Below are positions 17,492-27,154 of a stretch of 64,000 bases of DNA, in pieces (the stretch's first letter is position 1; each line of letters begins with the position of its first letter). The stretch is from Streptomyces sp. S.PNR 29 (lineage in GTDB: Bacteria; Actinomycetota; Actinomycetes; Streptomycetales; Streptomycetaceae). The notes below the pieces were generated by a model. It searched no databases. It was not told the DNA's origin and was given only the letters and a program-made list of their open reading frames with translations. Both the position numbers and the translations under genes were made by a program. The stretch spans positions 186,001 to 250,000 of the forward strand of contig NZ_JANUQM010000007.1 in NCBI RefSeq assembly GCF_030386795.1, written 5' to 3'.

Positions 17492-18427
17492 CTACTTCAG
17501 CGTCGCCGAGGTCAGCCCCGCCTGCACCTGACGCTGGAAGGACAGGTACACGACCAGCATCGGGATCATCGCGATGGTCACACCCGCGAACAGCACCGGC
17601 AGGTCGGAGGCGTACCCCTGCTGCTGCTGGAGCTGGATGAGCCCCTGGGTCAGCACATAGCGCTCGGGATCGTCGCCGCTCTGCGGCTGCATCAGGACCG
17701 TCGGCAGGATGAACTGGTTCCACTGGCCGAGGGTGTTGAAGATGCCGACGCTGATCAGTCCCGGCTTCGACATCGGCAGCATCACCTGGAAGAAGGTCCG
17801 GGTGTGCGAGGCACCGTCCAGGACGGCGGCCTCGAAGACGGCTGTCGGCAGGGTGCGGAAGAAGGAGTGCATGAAGAACACCGTGAACGGCATCGAGTAG
17901 GCGATGTAGACCAGGATCAGTCCCTGGTAGGTGTTCAGCATGTCCAGCCGCTTCACCATGAAGAACAGCGGGACCAGGGCGAGGAACACGGGGAACATCG
18001 CGCCGGCGACGAAGAAGTAGTAGAGGAAGCGGTTCCCCCAGAACCGGTAGCGGGCCAGCACGTACGCCGCCATCGACCCGAACAGCATGGTCAGCGGCAC
18101 GGAGAACACCAGCACGACGACGGTGTTGAGGAAGTAGTCGCCGATGCCCTTCTGCCAGGCGCGGGAGAAGACGTCCAGGGACCAGTTCTGCGGCCAGCCG
18201 AAGGCCGAACCGCCGATCTGCGCGTCGGTCTTGAAGGAGCTCAGCACCAGCCACAGCAGGGGCAGCACGATCAGCAGCGCCCACAGGGCGAGGAAGCCGT
18301 GCGAGAAGACGTTCAGGACGACGCCTTCGCCGCGCTGGTCGCCCGGGCGGGGCGGGGTCTTGCGGACGGGGGGCTGGGCGGGGGCCGGACCGCCCGTCGC
18401 GGCGGTCTCCTTGAGGGGTGCGCTCAT
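17492..18427 (-). CDS. ngcG: ABC sugar permease, MalG type (NgcG-like)
   Basis: Permease of 311 residues with six hydrophobic segments, after a 38-residue hydrophilic N-terminus rich in Pro and Ala. The CUT1 EAA loop is present (EAAVLDGASHTRTFFQVMLPMSKPG). It pairs with the MalF-type permease whose gene ends 15 bp upstream. The operon has no ATPase gene; such Streptomyces oligosaccharide importers share the MsiK ATPase encoded elsewhere. Position matches S. coelicolor SCO6007-6005, described as an N,N'-diacetylchitobiose importer (from memory). Confidence 0.85.
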   Translation of the reverse strand: MSAPLKETAATGGPAPAQPPVRKTPPRPGDQRGEGVVLNVFSHGFLALWALLIVLPLLWLVLSSFKTDAQIGGSAFGWPQNWSLDVFSRAWQKGIGDYFLNTVVVLVFSVPLTMLFGSMAAYVLARYRFWGNRFLYYFFVAGAMFPVFLALVPLFFMVKRLDMLNTYQGLILVYIAYSMPFTVFFMHSFFRTLPTAVFEAAVLDGASHTRTFFQVMLPMSKPGLISVGIFNTLGQWNQFILPTVLMQPQSGDDPERYVLTQGLIQLQQQQGYASDLPVLFAGVTIAMIPMLVVYLSFQRQVQAGLTSATLK

Positions 18428-18442
18428 CGTCGTCTCTCCCGC

Positions 18443-19378
18443 TCAGAACTCGATGCGCTCGCGGCGGGTGGCGCGCAGCGTGACCACGGACAGGACCAGG
18501 GTGAGCAGCAGCATGATCACGCCCATCGCACAGGCGTAGCCGCTCTTGCCGAAGTAGAGGAAGTTGCGCATCATCACGGTCGACATGACGTCGCTGGCGT
18601 GGTCGGGACCGCCGCCGTACGCGCCCATGTTCTGGGTCATGGTGGCGACCAGGACGAACATGTCCATCGCCACGATGCCCAGGTACACCCAGGCGGTCTG
18701 CACGCTGTCCCACAGCAGCGGCAGGGTGATGCGCAGGAACGACTGGGCGCGGCCGGCGCCGTCGATGAGCGCGGCCTCGTAGATGTCCCTCGGGATGGAC
18801 TGCATGGCGGCCGAGAACAGCACCAGGTAGAAGCCGACGCCGTGCCAGACGGCGACCAGGATCAGTGCCCAGCGCACGAATCCGGGTTCGTTCAGCCATT
18901 CCACCGGATTGCTCGCGTCGACCAGGCCGATTTTGATCAGGAAGCCGTTGAGCATGCCGCCGCCGTCGCTGCGGTACACGGCGTTGAACAGCACGGCGAG
19001 AATCGCCAGCGACAGCACCTGCGGGAAGAAGTAGATGATCTTGTAGAACTTCGATCCGGCGACACCGCTGACTCCGCCGGCCCGGCTGCGTCCGCCCGCG
19101 TTCACCATGAAGGCGAAGAACAGGGCGAGCAGAATGGTGATCACCGGGATGAACACCAGGAACTGGATGTTGTGCCAGATGGCGCCCAGGAAGACATCGT
19201 CTTGGAGCAGTGCCTTGTAGTTGTCGAGCCCGACGAAGTCGAAGGTCTGCGACTGCCCCTTCCAGTCGGTCAGCGAATAGCCGAACGTCTGGATGTACGG
19301 CCAGATGACGAAGATCAGATAGAGCGCCACGGGGATGAACAGAAACCCCGCGATGAACCTGTACTGCCCTTTGCGCAT
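18443..19378 (-). CDS. ngcF: ABC sugar permease, MalF type (NgcF-like)
   Basis: Permease of 311 residues with six hydrophobic segments; the first, FIAGFLFIPVALYLIFVIWPYI, is typical of MalF-like CUT1 permeases. Its EAA loop is EAALIDGAGRAQSFLRITLPLLWD. The start is ATG 19378. It lies 66 bp after the binding-protein stop, with a strong stem-loop in the gap, and 15 bp before the next permease gene. Together with that permease it should form the membrane pore for amino-sugar oligosaccharides, energised by an ATPase encoded elsewhere. Confidence 0.85.
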   Translation of the reverse strand: MRKGQYRFIAGFLFIPVALYLIFVIWPYIQTFGYSLTDWKGQSQTFDFVGLDNYKALLQDDVFLGAIWHNIQFLVFIPVITILLALFFAFMVNAGGRSRAGGVSGVAGSKFYKIIYFFPQVLSLAILAVLFNAVYRSDGGGMLNGFLIKIGLVDASNPVEWLNEPGFVRWALILVAVWHGVGFYLVLFSAAMQSIPRDIYEAALIDGAGRAQSFLRITLPLLWDSVQTAWVYLGIVAMDMFVLVATMTQNMGAYGGGPDHASDVMSTVMMRNFLYFGKSGYACAMGVIMLLLTLVLSVVTLRATRRERIEF

Positions 19379-19403
19379 TGGCGATTCCTGCCCCTGGTGT
19401 CCT

Positions 19404-19432
19404 CCCCGGGCCGGAGGTGTTCCGGCCCGGGG
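19404..19432 (-). terminator. Stem-loop between binding-protein and permease genes
   Basis: Perfect 12-bp stem (CCCCGGGCCGGA at 19404-19415, complement at 19421-19432) with loop GGTGT, 12 bp after the ngcE-like stop. Likely a partial terminator that favours binding-protein mRNA, as between malE and malF. Confidence 0.75.
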
Positions 19433-19444
19433 AACGGCGTGCGG

Positions 19445-20905
19445 TCAGTCCCGGTGGTTCTTCTTGGACGCCGGGTCCTTGGCCTGCTTGTCGACCGCGG
19501 CCTGGGCTCGCTTGAGCCACTCCTTCGGCTGGATGCGCTTGGCCATCAGTTCGTTGGACGCGGCTTCGAGGGCGGCACCCATCTCGCTGTACCAGTCGAC
19601 GTACATGTAACGGAAGGTGTTGTCACCCGCCGCCTTGGACGCCTCGACCGTGGACTGGGTGCCGGGGCGGAGCTCGACGGTCGGGTCGACGCCGTCCTTG
19701 AGGATGGTCAGCGAGTTCGCCTCCTTGGCGAAGAGCGTCGACCACTCCCTGGAGAGCATCATCCGCATGAACTCCTGGGCGCCGGCGAGGTTCCTGGCCT
19801 TGGCCGGGATGATGAAGGGCTCGCCGGCGCCGGCCCGGATCGCCTCGAAGGGCAGCTTGCTGTCGGGCAGCAGCGGCATCGGCATGAACTTCATGTCGAA
19901 GTCCGACGGCGTCGTCTTGAGCTGCTCGTTCTCCAGCCAGGAACCACAGGTGATGAAGGCGGCCTTGTACTGGTTCCAGCGGGTCTGGGACTCGGTGTGG
20001 GTCAGGCCGTTCGTGCCGGGCATCAGCAGGCCCTTCTCGACGACCTCGTAGATCGCCTCGACGCCCGCCTGCGCCGCCTCGGAGCCGACGAAGGCCTTGG
20101 GGTCGAGGTTGTCGATCGCCTTCATGGCGTCCAGACCGCCCTTCTTGGCGATCATGTCCATGATGGCGACATTGATGTAGTACGGGTACTTGCCCTGGTG
20201 GGCGAGGCCGCCGATGCCCTGCTTCTTGGCGTCCTGGCAGATGGCGAGGAAGTCGGCCCAGGTCTTGGGCTCCTCCCAGCCCTTCTCCTTGAAGAGCTTG
20301 CCCGAGTACCACAGACCCCAGACCGTGTAGATGTAGTTGAGGGCGACGACCTTGCCCTCGAACGTGCCCGGGTCGAGCGTGCCGGGGATGAGGGTGTCGC
20401 GGACCTTCTTGGAGGGGTCGTCGACCGACGGGGCGTCCAGTACCTTGGCGAGGTCGAGGAGCTGCCCGTTCTTGTTGAGGACGTCGACCTTGATCTGCTG
20501 GGCGCCCGAGTCGTCGACGATGTCCGGCGGGTTGCCCGCGTTGAAGCGCGGCTGGAGCTTGCCCGTGATCTCCTGGGTGCCGGTGTGGGTGGAGGTGACG
20601 CCCCATTTCTTCTGGAACGAGGCCTCCCACGCCTTGGCGTAGTCGTCGCCGTACCCGCCCTTGAAGATGACGACGTCGAGCTTGCTGCCCTTCTTCACGC
20701 CGAACGGGTTCGACGCGGACGTCTTGCCCTGCGTGTCATCGGCGGAGTCGTCGCCTCCCCCGCCGCTGGCACAGGCCGACAGGAAGCTCATCGTGGGTAC
20801 GGACAGCAGGCCGAGTGCGGCAGACCGCTTGATCAGATCGCGGCGGCCGACACCCGGTGCGCCGGTGTGGCCGGAACCGTTGTTCTCGGCGGAAGTGGAT
20901 CCCAT
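19445..20905 (-). CDS. ngcE: Sugar-binding lipoprotein, NgcE-like
   Basis: Solute-binding protein of 486 residues. A twin-arginine signal (RRDLIKR, residues 21-27) precedes a lipobox FLSAC, so it is probably exported folded by Tat and lipidated. The fold is the CUT1 binding-protein type (WGLWYSGKLFKEKGW, GLTHTESQTRWNQYKAAF). The ATG at 20905, 8 bp after GAGG, is preferred to the TTG 6 bp upstream. Likely ligand: N-acetylglucosamine oligomers such as diacetylchitobiose, by position and by a DasR-like site upstream. Other oligosaccharides remain possible. Confidence 0.82.
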   Translation of the reverse strand: MGSTSAENNGSGHTGAPGVGRRDLIKRSAALGLLSVPTMSFLSACASGGGGDDSADDTQGKTSASNPFGVKKGSKLDVVIFKGGYGDDYAKAWEASFQKKWGVTSTHTGTQEITGKLQPRFNAGNPPDIVDDSGAQQIKVDVLNKNGQLLDLAKVLDAPSVDDPSKKVRDTLIPGTLDPGTFEGKVVALNYIYTVWGLWYSGKLFKEKGWEEPKTWADFLAICQDAKKQGIGGLAHQGKYPYYINVAIMDMIAKKGGLDAMKAIDNLDPKAFVGSEAAQAGVEAIYEVVEKGLLMPGTNGLTHTESQTRWNQYKAAFITCGSWLENEQLKTTPSDFDMKFMPMPLLPDSKLPFEAIRAGAGEPFIIPAKARNLAGAQEFMRMMLSREWSTLFAKEANSLTILKDGVDPTVELRPGTQSTVEASKAAGDNTFRYMYVDWYSEMGAALEAASNELMAKRIQPKEWLKRAQAAVDKQAKDPASKKNHRD

Positions 20906-21130
20906 GCTCAAGTCCTCGCCTTCTCCAGGACTCAGGCGGTGAACCGGATCCTCCCCGGCACCGCGATCGGGTCAAGCTGGGTCGTGCAGGAAGTGCGTGA
21001 ACTACTCAAATGCGTGAGCCACCGGGAAGGCGAGGAGTACACGGTGGGCTGACCTGTTCCGTACGCCAAACCACCCGTTCCGGCTCCCCCCGGACCTGCT
21101 CCCGATCTATCGAACGGCTAAGCGGGTGCG

Positions 21131-21146
21131 ACAGGTATAGTCCACT
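21131..21146. promoter_or_regulatory. DasR-responsive element (dre)-like site
   Basis: ACAGGTATAGTCCACT agrees with the DasR consensus ACTGGTCTAGACCACT at 13 of 16 positions. It lies 226 bp before the ngcE-like start in the divergent intergenic region. DasR represses chitin and N-acetylglucosamine uptake genes. The rest of 20906-21372 is AT-richer promoter DNA with a TTGACA at 21287-21292. Confidence 0.5.
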
Positions 21147-21335
21147 TCCCGTCAAGGGATCAAGATCGAATGCAAGGTTGGCCATTTGTCTTTTCCGAGT
21201 TGAGACCTCGCGGAAATATGAGCTGCCTGTGGGCGGCTTGCCGGAAAAATCCGCGACATAGGCCCCGAATGCCACACCCAACACCCTTGACAGTCCTTTG
21301 ACTTGACCCCCTACTGGTCCTTGCGCACCACAGTT

Positions 21336-21347
21336 GACAACGTTGTC
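21336..21347. promoter_or_regulatory. LacI-type palindrome before GH92 gene
   Basis: GACAACGTTGTC is a perfect 12-bp palindrome with a central CG, the usual shape of LacI-family operators. It ends 26 bp before the GH92 start codon, between promoter and ribosome site, so it could act as a repressor roadblock. No LacI gene is adjacent; the only one in the window prefers a different box. Confidence 0.55.
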
Positions 21348-21372
21348 CAGAGGGCAGGGAGGGCGCTCGCGC

Positions 21373-24300
21373 ATGCAGATGGGAGTTCGGCACAGATGGG
21401 GTCCGGCGGTCGCGACAGCGGCCGCCTTATGTATGGCCGTGGGATCACCGGGCACGGCGGTCGCCCTGCCCGCAGCACCGGAGACCGCCGACCGGGAGTT
21501 CGCCTCCTCGTTCGAGTCGGACGACCCGGTTCCGGACTGGGTCAGCACCGTCGACGAGGCCCCGGACGGCAGCAAGCGGGCCGCGGGCGTGGACGGCGGG
21601 TACACCAGCGGCATCCCGGGCAACGTGACCGACCACGTCACGGACGTCCGGGCCGGCGGTGAGAACACGGGCGCCGGTGAGGTGAAGGAGAACCTCGTCG
21701 ACGGCGAGGCCGGCACCAAGTGGCTGACGTTCGAGCCGACCGGCTGGGTCGAGTTCGACCTGGACAAACCGGTCAAGGTGGCACGGTACGCGCTCACCTC
21801 CGCCAACGACCACGACGAACGCGACCCGGCGGACTGGACCCTGAAGGGCTCGGCGGACGGGAAGGACTGGAAGACCCTGGACACCCGCTCGGGCGAGTCC
21901 TTCGCCGAGCGGTTCCGGACGAAGACGTACGACCTCGCCGAGCCGGCCGAACTCCGGCACGTCCGGCTGGACGTCACGAAGAACAACGGCGGGGACCTCC
22001 TGCAGATCGCCGACGTGCAGTTCTCCACGGGCGCCGGCGACGGCCCCGTCCCCGAGGACATGCTCTCTCTCGTCGACCGCGGCCCGAGCGGCTCCCCCAC
22101 CGCGAAGGCGGGCGCCGGCTTCACCGGCAGGCGGGCCCTGCGGTACGCCGGACGGCACACGGCGGACGGGCGTACTCGTACAACAAGGTCTTCGACGTGA
22201 ACGTGTCCGTCGGCCGGGACACGCGGCTGTCGTACCGCGTCTTCCCGTCGATGGCGAACGGCGACCGCGACTACGCCGCCACCAACGTCGCCGTCGACCT
22301 GGCCTTCACCGACGGGACGTATCTGAGCGACCTGAAGGCGACCGACCAGCACGGGTTCGAGCTGAGTCCCCGGGGACAGGGGGCCGCCAAGGTGCTGTAC
22401 GTCAACCAGTGGAACAACGTGGTCTCGCGGATCGGCCCGGTCGCCGCCGGGAAGACGGTGGACCGGATCCTGGTCGCGTACGACTCCCCCGAGGGCCCGG
22501 CGCGGTTCCGCGGCTGGCTGGACGACCTGGCCCTCGGGCGCGTGGCGCCCGAGAAGCCGAAGGCACACCTGTCCGACTACGCGCTGACGACCCGCGGCAC
22601 GAACTCCAGCGGCGGCTTCTCGCGCGGCAACACCTTCCCGGCGACGGCCGTGCCGCACGGCTTCAACTTCTGGACGCCGGTGACCAACGCGGGTTCACTG
22701 AGCTGGCTGTACGACTACGCACGTGCGAACAACGCGGACAACCTGCCGACGATCCAGGCGTTCAGCGCGAGCCACGAGCCGAGCCCCTGGATGGGTGACC
22801 GGCAGACCTTCCAGGTGATGCCGTCGGCCGCCGCCGGCACCCCCGACACCGGCCGTGAGGCCAGGGAGCTGGCCTTCCGGCACGAGAACGAGACCGCGCG
22901 GCCGTACTACTACGGGGTGCGGTTCGAGAACGGGCTGACGGCGGAGATGGCCCCGACGGACCACGCGGCCGTGCTCCGCTTCACCTACCCGGGCGACGAC
23001 GCGAGCGTGCTCTTCGACAACGTGACCGAACAGGCGGGGCTGACCCTGGACAAGGAGAACGGCATCGTCACCGGTTACTCCGACGTGAAGTCGGGACTGT
23101 CGACCGGGGCCACCCGGCTCTTCGTCCACGGCGTGTTCGACCAGCCGGTGACGGACTCAGCGGTGAGCGGGGTCAAGGGGCACCTGCGGTTCGAGGCGGA
23201 GGACCGGACCGTCACCCTGCGCCTGGCGACCTCGCTCATCAGCGCCGACCAGGCGAAGGACAACCTGCGCCAGGAGATCCCCGACGGCACCTCCTTCGAG
23301 ACGGTGAAGAAGCGCGCCCAGCGGCAGTGGGACCGGCTGCTCGGCAAGGTGGAGGTCGAGGGCGCCACGCCGGACCAGCTCACGACCCTGTACTCCAGCC
23401 TGTACCGGCTGTACCTGTATCCCAACTCGGGCTTCGAGAGGGTCGACGGCAGGTACCGGTACGCCTCCCCCTTCTCCCCGATGCCCGGCCCCGACACCCC
23501 GACGCACACCGGCGCGAAGATCGTGGACGGCAAGGTGTACGTCAACAACGGTTTCTGGGACACCTACCGGACGGCCTGGCCGGCGTACTCCCTCCTCACG
23601 CCCGGGCAGGCAGGCGAACTGGCCGACGGGTTCGTGCAGCAGTACAAGGACGGCGGCTGGACCTCACGCTGGTCCTCCCCCGGCTACGCGGACCTCATGA
23701 CCGGCACTTCGTCCGACGTCGCGTTCGCCGACGCGTACGTCAAGGGCGTCGGCTTCGACGCCAAGGCGGCCTACGACGCGGCCGTGAAGAACGCGACCGT
23801 CGTGCCGCCCTCGCCGGGCGTGGGCCGCAAGGGCATGGCGACCTCGCCCTTCCTCGGCTACACCGGCACCGAGACCCACGAGGGGCTCTCGTGGGCGCTG
23901 GAGGGCTGCCTCAACGACTACGGCATCGCCCGGATGGCCCGGAAGCTCTACGAGGAGACGGGCGAGAGGCGCTACGAGGAGGAGTCCGCGTACTTCCTCG
24001 ACCGGGCCCAGGACTACGTGAACCTGTTCGACTCCGAGGCCGGCTTCTTCCAGGGGAAGGACGCGAAGGGCGACTGGCGCGTCCCGTCCGGGAAGTACGA
24101 CCCGCGGGTGTGGGGCTACGACTACACCGAGACCAACGGCTGGGGCTACGCCTTCACCGCCCCGCACGACAGCCGTGGCCTCGCCAACCTGTACGGCGGC
24201 CGCAGTGGACTGGCGGAGAAGCTCGACGAGTACCTCGCCACGCCCGAGACGGCGTCACCGGAGTTCGTCGGCTCCTACGACGGTGTCATCCACGAGATGA

Positions 24301-25166
24301 CGGAGGCACGGGACGTGCGGATGGGCATGTACGGGCACTCCAACCAGGTCGCCCACCACGCCCTCTACATGTACGACGCGGCCGGGCAGCCGTCGAAGGC
24401 GCAGAGACACGTCCGTGAGGTGCTGTCGCGGCTGTACGTCGGCAGCGAGATCGGACAGGGCTACCACGGCGACGAGGACAACGGCGAGCAGTCGGCCTGG
24501 TTCCTGTTCTCCGCGCTGGGCTTCTACCCGCTGGTGATGGGCAGCGGTGAGTACGCGATCGGCTCCCCGCTGTTCACCAAGGCGACGGTCCGTCTGGAGA
24601 ACGGCGAGGAGCTGGTCGTCAGGGCACCGCGGAACACCGCGAAGAACGTCTACGTGCAGGGTCTGCGAGTCAACGGCCGTCCGTGGACGTCGACTTCGCT
24701 GCCGCACTCGCTGATCGCGCGGGGCGGTGTGCTGGAGTTCGACATGGGCCCGCGGCCGTCGTCGTGGGGCACCGGGAAGCACGCGGCGCCCGTGTCGATC
24801 ACCGAGGACGACAAGGTGCCGGCACCACGCGCGGACGTCCTGAAGGGCGAGGGGGCGCTCTTCGACGACACGTCGGCGACGGACGCGACGGTGACGTCCC
24901 TGGAGCTGCCGGTGGCCGGTCGCACCGAGGCCGTGCAGTACACCCTGACGTCGTCGGCGGACCGGGCGAAGGCCCCGACCGGCTGGACGCTCCAGGGGTC
25001 CACGGACGGCACCGCGTGGCACACCCTGGACGAGCGCTCAGGCGAGTCCTTCCCATGGGACAGGCAGACCCGCGCGTTCTCCGTGAGGTCCCCGGGTACG
25101 TACGACAGGTACCGCCTGGTCCTCGACGGTGAGGCGACCGTGGCGGAGATCGAACTGCTCGCCTGA
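21373..25166 (+). pseudogene. Secreted GH92 alpha-mannosidase, interrupted by a frameshift
   Basis: About 1,264 codons in two frames. The first (21373-22200) has a signal peptide and an F5/8-type-C-like module (about residues 80-220); the second carries the rest. Homology-style continuity (TADGR then AYSYNKVF) places the break near 22165-22172, where one base, or one of two GGGC units (4 bp), appears lost. The second part holds the GH92 core (FWDTYRTAWPAYSLLTP, GYDYTETNGWGYAF, HEMTEARDVRMGMYGHSNQ, YHGDEDNGEQSAWF) and a C-terminal discoidin-like module. GH92 enzymes release alpha-mannose with calcium. Codon 19 is TTA. It is inactive unless this is a sequencing error or recoding occurs. Confidence 0.85.
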
Positions 25167-25186
25167 GCAACCGAGTTGGGGGTCCC

Positions 25187-27154
25187 ATGCCGCTTCCCGT
25201 GCCCGTGCCGCCCGAGGGTGTCGACCCGGCCTGGCTGCCGCCGGTGGCCTTCCGGCCGCTCGGCACCCGGCGGACGCTGATCCGCGGATCGGGTCCGCTG
25301 GTGGACACGGTGCACGGGGAGGTGGCGGAGGCCTGCGCCCGGTTCGGTGGCGGGGTGGACCGCGACGCCGGGCCGGGCGGGACGTCGTACGACCTGGTGC
25401 TGGAGGTGAGCGGCTCGCAGGGCGGCGAGGAGTTCACGTGCGGGCGCGAGGACGGTACGACGACCGTCACGGCGTCCGGCCCGGCGGGGCTGCTGTACGG
25501 CCTCTTCCACGTCGTACGGCTCGGCGAGGAGGCCTTCCGCGGTGAGCGGCCGCGTGCGAGGCACCGTCCGGCGCTCGCGCTGCGGATGCTGGACCACTGG
25601 GACAACGTGGCCGTGCATCCGGTGATGGGTCAGGTGGAGCGCGGGTACGCGGGCGGCTCGCTGTTCTGGCGGGACGGGCGGGCGCGCGGCGAGCTGGGCC
25701 GGGTGCGGGCGTACGGCAGGCTGCTGGCGGCGTGCGGGATCAACGCCGTGGCGGTGAACAACGTCAACGTGCACGAGACCGAGGCCCACCTGCTCACGGA
25801 CCGCATCGGTGAGGTCGCCTCCCTCGCGGACGCGTTACGGCCCTACGGGATCCGGACGCACCTGTCGGTCACCTTCGCCGCGCCGATGGTGCTCGGCGGG
25901 CTGTCCACGGCCGATCCTCTGGACGAGAGGGTGCGGGCCTGGTGGGCCGAGGCGGCCGCGCGGGTGTACGAGGAGATCGAGGACTTCGGCGGGTTCGTGG
26001 TGAAGGCGGACTCGGAGGGCCGGCCGGGACCGTTCGCGTACGGCCGCAGTCACGCGGACGGTGCCAACATGCTCGCCGCCGCGCTGGAGCCGTACGGCGG
26101 CACGGTGCACTGGCGGGCCTTCGTCTACAACCACCGCCAGGACTGGCGGGACCGGACGACGGACCGGGCCCGTGCGGCGTACGAACACTTCGCTCCGCTG
26201 GACGGGGAGTTCGCGCCGAACGCGGTGCTCCAGGTCAAGCACGGGCCGATGGACTTCCAGGTGCGGGAGCCGGTCTCGCCGCTGCTCGGCGCGATGCCGC
26301 GGACCCGCCTCGCGCTGGAGCTGCAGGCCACCCAGGAGTACACCGGGCAGCAGCGGCACGTGTGCTGGCTGGGGCCGATGTGGAGTGAGGTCCTGCGGTT
26401 CCGTCCGGACGGGGTTCCGGTGGGGGAGCTGGCCGACGCGCTGGTCGCCGTCTCCAACGTCGGGGACGATCCCTTCTGGACCGGGCATCCTCTCGCGCAG
26501 GCCAACCTCTACACCTTCGGGCGGCTCGCCTGGCAGCCGGACGCGGATCCGGGCGGGATCCTCGACGAGTGGATCCGGCTCACCTTCGGGACGGGCCCGG
26601 CAGCGGGGCTGCACGCGGTGCTGGACGGTTCGTGGCGGACGTACGAGAAGTACACCGCGCCGCTCGGGGTGGGCTTCATGGTGCAGCCGGGGCATCACTA
26701 CGGGCCGAGTGTGGACGGATACGAGTACAGCCCGTGGGGGACGTATCACTTCGCCGACCGGGACGGGGTCGGGGTCGACCGCAGCGTGGCGACCGGCACC
26801 GGGTACGCGGGTCAGTACGCCAAGCCCTGGGCCGAGCTGTACGAGTCGCCGGACACCTGCCCCGACGAGCTGCTGCTGTTCTTCCACCACGTGCCGTACG
26901 GGCATGTGCTGAAGAGCGGAAAGACCGTGATCCAGCACATCTACGACACGCACTTCGAGGGTGTGGCGGAGGTGGAGGAGGCCCGGGAGGTGTGGGCCTC
27001 GCTGGCCGGACTGGTGGATCCGGCACGCCACGCACGGGTCGCCGAACTGTTCGAGGAACAGCTGCGCAGCGCCCGCGAGTGGCGCGACCAGATCAACAGC
27101 TACTTCTTCCGGAAGTCCGGGATCCCGGACGAGCGGGGCCGGCCCCTCTACTGA
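25187..27154 (+). CDS. aguA: GH67 xylan alpha-1,2-glucuronidase
   Basis: Enzyme of 655 residues without signal peptide, so intracellular. It removes (methyl)glucuronic acid from xylo-oligosaccharides imported by the cell. GH67 signatures are NNVNVHETEAHLL, FVVKADSEGRPGPF (general acid E278), YNHRQDW, KHGPMDFQVREP (D356) and ELQATQEYTGQQ (E384), the usual catalytic set. Codon 217 (25835-25837) is a rare TTA. It starts 20 bp after the GH92 stop, so the two were probably co-transcribed, and its end overlaps the convergent GH42 gene by 7 bp. Confidence 0.92.
   Translation: MPLPVPVPPEGVDPAWLPPVAFRPLGTRRTLIRGSGPLVDTVHGEVAEACARFGGGVDRDAGPGGTSYDLVLEVSGSQGGEEFTCGREDGTTTVTASGPAGLLYGLFHVVRLGEEAFRGERPRARHRPALALRMLDHWDNVAVHPVMGQVERGYAGGSLFWRDGRARGELGRVRAYGRLLAACGINAVAVNNVNVHETEAHLLTDRIGEVASLADALRPYGIRTHLSVTFAAPMVLGGLSTADPLDERVRAWWAEAAARVYEEIEDFGGFVVKADSEGRPGPFAYGRSHADGANMLAAALEPYGGTVHWRAFVYNHRQDWRDRTTDRARAAYEHFAPLDGEFAPNAVLQVKHGPMDFQVREPVSPLLGAMPRTRLALELQATQEYTGQQRHVCWLGPMWSEVLRFRPDGVPVGELADALVAVSNVGDDPFWTGHPLAQANLYTFGRLAWQPDADPGGILDEWIRLTFGTGPAAGLHAVLDGSWRTYEKYTAPLGVGFMVQPGHHYGPSVDGYEYSPWGTYHFADRDGVGVDRSVATGTGYAGQYAKPWAELYESPDTCPDELLLFFHHVPYGHVLKSGKTVIQHIYDTHFEGVAEVEEAREVWASLAGLVDPARHARVAELFEEQLRSAREWRDQINSYFFRKSGIPDERGRPLY

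Noticed and set aside
17426..21052. Open plus-strand frame of 1,208 codons
   Set aside because: It is the mirror of the ngcEFG-type operon; its product is a low-complexity Gln/Arg/His/Gly-rich chain, as expected antisense to GC-rich genes.
21300..21330. A second dre-like site at TACTGGTCCTTGCGCACCA
   Set aside because: The half-sites are too far apart for DasR; probably chance.
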